NCBI RefSeq assembly: GCF_932526225.1
Contig: NC_064041.1
Coordinates: 11,390,813 to 11,454,812, forward strand
DNA: 64,000 nt
Direction: 5' to 3'
Origin: Nematostella vectensis
Lineage: Eukaryota > Cnidaria > Anthozoa > Actiniaria > Edwardsiidae
The first letter of the stretch is position 1. The number at the start of each line of letters is the position of its first letter. The translations under genes and the position numbers were made by a program. The notes under the pieces are model-generated. The model searched no databases and had not been told where the DNA came from. It worked only from the letters and a program-made list of their open reading frames with translations. This document shows, one piece after another, positions 57,101 through 64,000 of this stretch.

Positions 57101-57442
57101 AGGCGAAGAACAGCAGGGGTCTGGTAAAACGGGACCTTGATTTTTAGGTCCTTTTCAAACCATGGCGGGAAATATTGATTACCGCCAATAAAAGACTCGC
57201 AGCAAAAATGGATTGCTGATTGCTTTGTCATATGTTAAATCCAGAAAAAAATAATCCAGTGATTTGGTAAAAATTAATTATTCTTGTAACGCAATAGCTA
57301 TTAAACGACAGCTATTTTTGTCTATCTTTTCCAGGAAAAAAAGATGATGTTTGACAAACAGAGAATGAAAATGAAAAAAAGGAATTCTAGTTTCCTGGAC
57401 AGCATTCGAATGGACGTGGAAAATGATGAAGAGGAGTTCTAA
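41686..57442 (+). CDS. PLAT plus ankyrin-repeat protein, 22 coding exons
   Basis: Exons: 41686-41726, 43777-43867, 44095-44396, 44503-44626, 45255-45314, 45467-45583, 45893-46032, 46517-46794, 47734-47952, 49160-49393, 50016-50162, 50642-51060, 51615-51809, 52115-52309, 53136-53277, 54299-54549, 54857-54933, 55655-55791, 56177-56246, 56420-56525, 56984-57097, 57335-57442. Every junction keeps phase; 1188 residues. The N-terminal AYDGIHDRSLKHYYRDNNIK faintly recalls, from memory, the start of glutamate-rich ERICH3 proteins. Residues ~458-584 are a PLAT/LH2 domain (VITYEVYIKTGDRLGAGTKA, GYGWFLDKVYVKEG, then FKCNRWFS). 585-900 is a Glu/Lys/Ser-rich linker. 902-1056 hold ankyrin repeats (MTALHIASSNGHLDCVKWL, YTAIHLAAMGGHVNCM, TPLHLAAMSGHLECVKWLL, RTALDIAEEYGHEDIVKLL). 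The tail is Lys/Asp/Glu-rich and ends ENDEEEF. Role unknown; PLAT and ankyrin suggest a membrane-near or cytoskeletal scaffold. Exon 5 is the least certain. Confidence 0.88.
44855..45225 (+). mobile_element. LINE 3' fragment (non-LTR RT C-terminal tail)
   Basis: An in-frame remnant in an intron reads VSKTITNLGWECLKDHRDKK, then LELLYKIQHQLVNI, and later RVDAYKYSFFTQSIPMWNSL and DLTTFKAGL before a stop. This is the usual C-terminal pattern of L2/CR1-like LINE reverse transcriptases (…LYKI…, …YK.SFF…WN.LP…). It ends in short TTTAAAGATTAAAGA repeats, as LINE 3' tails often do. Same strand as the host gene. Confidence 0.75.
46208..46380. mobile_element. MITE-like fragment
   Basis: GGGGCGTAGCCAAGG and GC-rich GGGCCC runs at the left, and GGGCCCCTCCTG...CCTGGCAACAC at the right, form imperfect inverted ends in an intron. 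It resembles the style of family A but is not a clear member. Confidence 0.4.
47120..47490. mobile_element. Two adjacent MITE-like fragments
   Basis: 47125-47227 is bounded by CCACGCCCCTACAGG and CCTGTTACGGCCCTG. 47331-47485 is bounded by CAGGGCCGTATCCAG and, in reverse complement, CAGGCCTGTAGCCAG, ends related to MITE family A. Both lie in the intron before exon 9 of the PLAT-ankyrin gene. Confidence 0.5.
51123..51175 (+). repeat. (ATC)n microsatellite
   Basis: About fifteen CAT/ATC triplets with one CGT interruption, in the intron after exon 12 of the PLAT-ankyrin gene. Confidence 0.85.
51195..51337. mobile_element. MITE family B, copy 1
   Basis: In reverse complement this matches 61300-61450, sharing TTTGGCTCAGTGA, ACATATGG, TTTCTGGCAGCCCAAAG and CCCC/GGGG runs. 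Intronic, noncoding. Confidence 0.7.
51935..52042. repeat. Degenerate GGGATAAACTCGGG repeat, first cluster
   Basis: Two to three copies of ACTTTTCGGGATAAACTCGGG-like units; the same motif is expanded at 54050-54185, about 2 kb away, in another intron of the same gene. Confidence 0.6.
53536..53996. repeat. 90-bp minisatellite
   Basis: Five copies with exact 90-bp spacing (GTTTAACTAGTCCTCACCCT at 53551, 53641, 53731, 53821, 53911). Copies are almost identical, so the expansion is recent. It lies in the intron between exons 15 and 16 of the PLAT-ankyrin gene. Confidence 0.93.
54050..54185. repeat. 27-28 bp tandem repeat (ACTCGGGACCGACTCGGTAC)
   Basis: Four diverging copies directly after the 90-bp array, related to the cluster at 51935-52042. 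Confidence 0.75.
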
Positions 57443-57476
57443 CTCATGACTGAATTACTCGACTATTACTCCTGAG

Positions 57477-57482
57477 AATAAA
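57477..57482 (+). other. Polyadenylation signal of the PLAT-ankyrin gene
   Basis: AATAAA 35 bases beyond the stop codon. Confidence 0.7.
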
Positions 57483-57756
57483 GTGATTTATGTTGGAATA
57501 CGGCTTTTGGGTTGTATATGTACACAACATTCTCAGAAATTAAACAAGCCTAATGCCCCTTGTACTATGGAGGTGATTTTCGACCGCTCGAAAATTCGTA
57601 CTGGAAAAAGGGAACACAAGCAACCGTACAGATTTTTCTACACTAATTACACCGTTTATCGTACAGTTGTATGACTGTAGAATAAATAAGTGGTCTGCGA
57701 AGGCGTTGTGGAAGCAAGGTTGAAAATGGGATGTTTCAAATCGACCGATACCGTGT

Positions 57757-58015
57757 AAACGGAATGCGTAACTGAACGAGCGTCAAGCGGTACCGTGTAA
57801 ACGGAATGCGTAACTGAACGAGCGTCAAGCGGTACCGTGTAAACGGAATGCGTAACTGAACGACCGTCAAGCGGTACCGTGTAAACGGAATGCGTAACTG
57901 AACGACCGTCAAGCGGTACCGTGTAAACGGAATGCGTAACTGGACGAGCGTCGACCCGTACTAGTGTAAACGGAATGCGTTACTGAACGAGTGTCAAGCG
58001 GTACCATGTAGACGC
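57757..58015. repeat. 42-bp minisatellite
   Basis: About six copies of a 42-bp unit starting ACCGTGTAAACGGAATGCGT; the first four are near identical, the last two degenerate. Confidence 0.9.
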
Positions 58016-58019
58016 GTAA

Positions 58020-60033
58020 CTGGATGAGCGTCACCGATGTACTAGGGGCCTCGACAGACTATGGTGGACGTAGAGAACAAGGAAACATTTCTAACTTGTT
58101 GAATAGAAAGAGACATAGTTTTAAAAGATAACATTATCGCTAACATTCCAGCCTAAGACGCTAAATGGGCGGACAATGGACTTCTTTCACTTGTGCTCAG
58201 ATGTGCATTACGGGAGAGCGGATCCAGAGTTTTAAAAGGAATGAATTAGAAGGTCTGGACATCAGTCAGAGACTTTATTTGTTATTTTATACCGAACAAA
58301 GAGACTTCCATCAATCCAACCTATCTTTCCCTGTATCGACCCATATTTTAACTAAAGGAATTCACGATAATCGTTCTGGACGTTGTCAGAATGGACATAG
58401 ACAGTAATGAGTAATGATACGTTGTGCATCACACGTAAAATTGTTGTTATATAAGAGTTGAGGAGACGTATATTATAATAACTTTTTTTCTAAAGAATAA
58501 GTGCTAATTTTACTGGAACTTTCTGCTTTATTCTTGGCCTTTCTAAGTATACAGTTCTTGCTTGGGATATTTTTATTACCTTTTTTATATTTAGTAAACT
58601 AACTATTGTGAATATAATTGTTTAGACTTAATGTATAATGGATAGAGTAACGAGAGAAAAAAGTTGCCGAAAGTCTATAATTCATACTTTATATGCGTTT
58701 TTAAAATCACTATGAAATCTTACTCTGTCAGAATCGAGGGAGAAGAAAACCCGTCCCATCTGCTCAAGGGCAGGTCCAGGGAAATGGATTAGGTGGATAT
58801 CTACCCCCTAATGTGGCCAACGTAGAAGTCTTGCAGATTCACTTGTTTATGATCGTTTCCCAGCGGACTTTGCACGGTTTTTAAACCATTTCCTTGTTAA
58901 AGTGAAGATGAATCCGACCCCCTACCTCCTCCCGGGAACGAACACACACACACAATAAAAACTAGACGCCGCACCAGCGTTAACTCGGGCTACAAAAGGA
59001 ATCACCGAAAAATGTAGTCTTCATTATTGTACCTGCTGGTGAGCTGTTTTCTCGGGCGCTACTACACTTAAAAGCCCCGTGGAAACTGCGGCTGCAAGCC
59101 AGCATTGCTGGCGAATTTCTGCTTGACTGACTATAGGACAAAGGAAATGTCAAAATGAGAAATTGACTTTCTGACAATTTCCCAAACTCAACAACGGCCG
59201 AAAGTCCACTTTTGGTTCTCAATAGACGTGCTATTTGTAGACAAAACTCAAAATCATAAGCTAGATCACTGTGGTATGTAGCCAAATCCTACAATAAACG
59301 TCCCGTGGAGATACTGCAAAGGCATAAAAAACCCTTTTTGTTCTTTCGGAGTTGGTTAGATTTTTATCAGAGAACTCCCTCCCTCCAACCCCCAGTAATC
59401 AGCATTTGCGTACGGTCGCTTCTGTGATTGACCTTAGTGCTTCCCTGATAGAAAAGACTTCTTGCGAAATACAGACAAAAAAGCATCTGCTAGCATCAAG
59501 GAACCCCGTTATCCTTGACATGAGGATTGTCCAAAATTATCTCGCTAATTTTGTTGATGAAAATGCCCATTGCCTTTTTTTTCTCAGAAATGCTCTATAG
59601 TCTCAGAAATGCTCTATATAGTCCTCAAAAGGGCATGGCGGAAAGAGGCTTAAATTCCGGTTTAACCAGCCTGGGTAATCTAGGGTTATGTTGAAGAGAG
59701 GCTTTTCTCACTTTGCTCACTGCCTTGGTTTCCCAGGGTTTAAATAATTTTTAAATAAAAATGGGAAATAGAGCCTACAAATATTTTTTATCTGTTATGT
59801 TTTCGATTGTGTGGCAAGCCACGCTTGACAACAATGATTTGTTTTCGTATTTCTAGCCATGTCCAGGATAACGGGGTTCCTTGATGCTAGCAGATGCTTT
59901 TTTGTCTGACATAACACGAAAACGGTTGACCCGCGCGTCCGTTTGATTGACCTTTCCAGGGTCAGACAAACAACTTTGATTGGCACTGTCAATCACCCGT
60001 GTAGTCTAATGGGTTTGATTAAAAAAATTCTCA
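58020..60033. other. Intergenic DNA with an inverted repeat
   Basis: No gene supported. A 51-bp inverted repeat with one mismatch pairs 59472-59522 with 59858-59908 (CAGACAAAAAAGCATCTGCT and following), leaving a 335-bp loop; it may be a foldback element. A short CA repeat lies near 58945. Confidence 0.6.
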
Positions 60034-60212
60034 CAGGCCCGTAGCCGGGGGGGATTCGGGGTGTTCGGAAGAACCACCCCACTCGACTGGAAGGTCCGCT
60101 CTAATGAAGGAAAATTAAGTACCACTGCGAGCTAGGGCAAGCTACCTAAGAGAAAATGGTCCGCTAAATGAGTCAACAAACCACCCAGCTCAAAATCCTG
60201 GCTACGGGCCTG
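60034..60212. mobile_element. MITE family A, copy 2
   Basis: 179 bp, opposite orientation to 7351-7517, with inverted ends CAGGCCCGTAGCC(G/A)GG. Shares the internal blocks GGAAGAACC, CACTCGACTGGAAGGTCCGC and GAAGGAAAATTAAGTACC. Confidence 0.8.
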
Positions 60213-60619
60213 TCTACTATTTCTAAAAGTTAGTTTAAGTTTAATGACCCTTATTCCTTATTAAAAAAAAAACAGGGGCTAGATTATTATACAGTATGTT
60301 TTGGTTAAAAATGCGTTTAAAAAACGTTTCTAAAAGGCGTTTCGTGTCACATTAGTCATAAGCCAATCAAAAATAAGAAAATCTGATTGAATGACATTTT
60401 GTGCACTCAAATGGTAAAACGGAAAAAATCAGGACCGGTCAAGCGTGAGTTTGATTTCGCAATGTAGAGTAAGGACAAGAACAATTAACTGATGTGGTGT
60501 AAAACGGTGTATTTGGACTCTGATAATCGTGCTTAATCCACCGACGATCGGACGGAGGACATCGAATATTCGAAACTGATCGTTGATTCTTTACGCCTGC
60601 ATCGCAAGAAGAAATAGAA

Positions 60620-63600
60620 ATGGATGGACTTTCTAATAACCACCTCCGAACTCCTGAGGAAATAAGATACACCGACTGCTCAAGTATCTCTGTAAGTATA
60701 TATGATCTTTTTAGACATCCATGATAATCAATTGTTTATGACTTACTTTTATTATTATCATTGGTAACAAGTAGAGAGACGGTACTCATCAATTCGCAAA
60801 CGCGCCTCTCTCAAACGTTTTCCGTCGACTAAGCAAGAATTGTCGATCATTTGCTGCTTAATTTCGCAAACTTGATCTTGCAAAGTCCGTTTCGGATTAA
60901 TATGGCCTCTTGTTGAGAAAGTTTTGATTTGGTAACATATGTTTTAGAAAACGAGAATTTGACTTAGCGAAGTTGAAAGTGATTTTGTCTTTAAACACAA
61001 AATCACTTTTAGGTGAAGTTGTCTCGGCACGCGTTAGACACGAAAAAATGATAAAATTTCCCCTCTAGCGCATCAGATCACTTAAACTACTGGAAGTTTA
61101 GCTTGAATTATCTAGCATTAACTAAATGAAGAACGTTTTCTTTTCAATTTGATGATTCCGATGAATAAAATTTGCTCTTGGGCTCGCAAGTGTATAAAGT
61201 GGCGGGAAAATGTCACGTGATTGCTTCTTTATCAAAATGCCTTGAAGATCTTCAGATTTGAATGGCCTTCTATGAAATTAGATATAACATTAGATCTTAC
61301 AGCGGCGAATCTAGCTTTACGCTAAAGGGGGGGGGTTTGGCTCAGTGAAGGGGGGGGGGGGGGTAATTTTTTGTTACATATGGCTTTCTGGCAGCCCAAA
61401 GGTGGTGGGGGGGTTAAACCCCCTAAACCCTCCTCCTGGATTTGCTACTGTCTTAAAATCCCTCTCACTGTATATGCCAGATAACTGACTAATACTAATA
61501 CTGTTAAAACTAATTAATTATTAATACTGGATTACTACCATCCAATTTAGCCATCAGGCCAGCTGACATCTCCAGTGCCATTTGAGTCCGTTTCCCAAGA
61601 AGTGTACCACTACATGCCAGGAAATAATACCAACCAACAAGTTATGCCACCAGAAATGTACTGGCCATACAACAATGAACCTGGCCGCACCTCGTACAAC
61701 ACTAGCTACACCACGCCCACTGGTCAATACTCATATTGGAGAAGCTCACCCTATCCTAATGCTGATGTCATGATGTGTAAAGGTACGAAATAGGGACAAG
61801 GAAGTTCCAAATCCCGGAGATTTAGATTTGAATACAACAACTATGGTGGGAAATTGTAAGAAATTTAATTTAGGGATTTACAATAACTATATGATTTTTT
61901 TCAAAGCCTGGAGTTTTATATAATAAGAATGGGTTTTAAGGAAAAATCTTTTTTGTAGGATTTGAGATACACTAAATGAGAGTAACTGATATACTAAATG
62001 TTTTAGAAAGTAAAACCTGAAGTGCCATTGGTGCCCATTGACCCAAAGGCCACCCTCAGCAAACCTATTTTTTATGCTTTATTTATCAGATTGGTCAAGC
62101 CCTTCTCCAGATATCTTTAGCTACTGTCCACCCCCCTGGCCTATAGAGACAATGAGTGGATGTCAGGGGGGCAACCTCCACCTTGTCACACATACAAACT
62201 GGCCTACAAGTGTGGCGACAACCAGGTTTGACATTTTAAAATGGCTCTGAGACAAATTAAAAAATCCATGCTTACGACCAGGGGGTTACTTGAGGGGTAT
62301 CATATTTTATAGGGGGCAAATGGTCCCGCTACATTCATCACTGTTATTATTGGTTTGAAGCTCATGAGAGAAAACTTTGGCTCAGAGATAACTATTATCC
62401 TCTATTGCTGTTATTTATTTCAGCTGTGAGCAAGGAAGTAATGTAGATGTACCTGTATCAGAAGCTGTAAGTCTTAGCGGAATCTTGAAAACAATACTTA
62501 GATCCCAACGCAATGTCGTAGCACCATCATGAAAATATAACAACAGTTGAAAAACACTTCTTGGTTGACATTATATGCTATATGGGGGATGGGGTGGGTG
62601 GGGGCATTTGGAACCAGTTCCCAACTCCCTGCTGTGCCCTTGCAATTACTGATCTGTAGATTCTGTAGGCTGGAATTAGGTTGGGAAGGTTTTTTTTATA
62701 ATACTCGTTTAAGAAACAAAAGTTAAAGGCAGTGTGCTCCCCTCCCTAAAGGCCTGGATAGTATACACTTCTAACCTTAATGGTAAAGACAATAATTATA
62801 AATAAGGATTATTGTTATGTTGAGTAAGGGAGTGTCATTTATTACTTGGGGGGGGGCTGGCAAATATGTAGGGGGCTACAGTTTTGGGGCACCGACTTTT
62901 TTAGGGGCTTTCATTAAAGGGGGCTGGGGGTGCCAAAAATTTAAGTCTGGTTTTAATATAATACTGAGCAAGAGAGTCATTGTTCAAATGTTAGTTTTAT
63001 TCAGTTCGTTTCCTACTATTGCATATCTAGTTCCATATTGTTCATAGGTACCAATCTTGTCTATATAAATAAATTTGGAGAAATCATGGTTGACAGACAA
63101 AGCAGCCCGTTCTTATCAGTTTAACAAAAGGAATACTTTGTTGCAAAACCTAAACTCAAATGTCTTTGTTAACATTGTCAATGTCGTAGTCGTTTTCTAG
63201 GGACACAGGTATTTGTTGTTTATATCTGTTCCACTCTTAAATTGGCGAAAATGAAGATTCATACTTAAATTAAATAGGACAAAATTGCCATGCTAGCCAA
63301 TCTATATTTTAATAAAGGTTATATAAAGTTACACTCAGTATATCAAGTCCCTGTGGTTTTAAAGAAATATAATTATGTAATATAAAAATGTGGTGGTGGA
63401 GGTGGGAGGAGGGGGTTGAAAATTTTTGGGCTTGGATTTGAGGGGCTTTGCAAAATACCAACCCCTCCCCCCCCAGAAATTAGTGACCGCTTCCTAATTA
63501 TGATAAACATGATGATACTGATCATGATGAAAATGATATATGATGGTGGAAGTGGTCATCATGGTGTTGTGCTGAGAAGGCTGTTGATGATGATGACAAT

Positions 63601-63786
63601 GAATAAAGTGGTGGTGTTGATTGATGATGGTCTGGTGGGGTTAATAATAAACGATAATCTTGGTGATGATGATGATGATATGATACTGATGATGATAATG
63701 AATGCCCCAGGCTCTACCAGAAGATACAGGGTTTGCGAGGCAACAGCTAAGTCCTTGTGACTACATGGCAACAACAGACTTAGATG
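60620..63786 (+). CDS. 5' part of an unrecognised gene, runs off the right edge
   Basis: Five exons join in phase: 60620-60691, 61551-61782, 62090-62225, 62424-62466, 63711-63786, the last ending in a phase 1 donor (GTGAGT), so more exons lie beyond the window. The start codon opens MDGLSNNHLRTPEEIRYTDC. The ~186 residues are rich in Ser, Pro, Tyr, Thr and Asn (PPEMYWPYNNEPGRTSYNTS, then TTPTGQYSYWRSSPYPNADV, SPSPDIFSYCPPPWPIETM) with no folded domain. Such a low-complexity aromatic N terminus is common in transcription factors, but no DNA-binding domain is in view and I do not assign a family. Exon 4 is only 43 bp and least certain. Confidence 0.65.
61300..61450. mobile_element. MITE family B, copy 2, with 5-bp target duplication
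   Basis: Ends CAGCGGCGAATCTAG and, in reverse complement, CAGTAGCAAATCCAGG. It is flanked on both sides by TCTTA, a clean 5-bp target duplication. Interior G-runs; no coding capacity. Lies in the intron just upstream of exon 2 of the partial gene. Confidence 0.8.
63505..63700 (+). repeat. Degenerate (GAT)n microsatellite
   Basis: GATGATGAT-rich tract with interruptions, in the intron immediately before exon 5 of the partial gene; its end abuts the acceptor. Confidence 0.75.
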
Positions 63787-64000
63787 GTGAGTATTCACAT
63801 TCAATGAAAAATGGAATAGAATAATAAAAATAAAAGGGGATAAATGCTAGGCATTAGAACAAATGATAGCTAGGGATACAGAGATTTTGTTTTGTAGGAT
63901 GAAAGGGAATGGATTTGTGAAAAGTGCAAGTTAAGTGTAACAAATGCAAAATGGAATACAGGATATTATAAGAATTAAATGGAAGCTTGACATGTTGCTT

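Overview
This window looks like animal nuclear DNA, most likely from an anthozoan cnidarian such as a sea anemone. Every protein gene I recognise is metazoan (WDR47, DAXX, a SLC27/FATP transporter, PLAT-ankyrin and PDZ proteins). Most genes are split by GT-AG introns, and noncoding space is AT-rich and full of small DNA transposons, minisatellites and Penelope-like retroelements. The organism is an inference; no ribosomal or mitochondrial marker is present. Exons were joined by hand, using splice consensus plus reading-phase agreement at each junction.

Layout. 1-220 (-): probable last exon of a gene lying mainly outside any model I could build. 700-4530: retroelement cluster. It holds a nearly complete Penelope-like element on the minus strand (RT plus GIY-YIG endonuclease, with a hammerhead ribozyme downstream of the ORF), then a 206-bp inverted repeat whose two arms each carry a second, different hammerhead ribozyme, then the 3' end of another GIY-YIG retroelement. 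4740-11400: gene-poor, with MITE-like elements and a 34-bp minisatellite. 11479-15240 (+): two-exon PDZ-domain gene. 17615-26849 (-): WDR47 orthologue in seven exons; one intron holds a 1.8-kb 12-bp minisatellite. 28299-31547 (-): single-exon DAXX orthologue. 31614-34250: inverted-repeat elements. 34259-41222 (-): SLC27/FATP acyl-CoA synthetase/transporter in six exons. 41223-41685: shared divergent promoter interval. 41686-57442 (+): PLAT plus ankyrin protein in 22 exons. 57483-60600: minisatellite and transposon debris. 60620 to beyond the right edge (+): first five exons of an unrecognised gene.

The genes do not form one pathway: WDR47 is a microtubule-linked scaffold, DAXX an H3.3 chaperone, FATP activates fatty acids. 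The least ordinary content is in the noncoding and mobile DNA: three canonical hammerhead ribozymes of two sequence types, two of them in an inverted-repeat retrozyme-like element bounded by 13-bp direct repeats; and two independent cases (WDR47 and FATP) where a tandem repeat is built from an exon edge together with its splice site.
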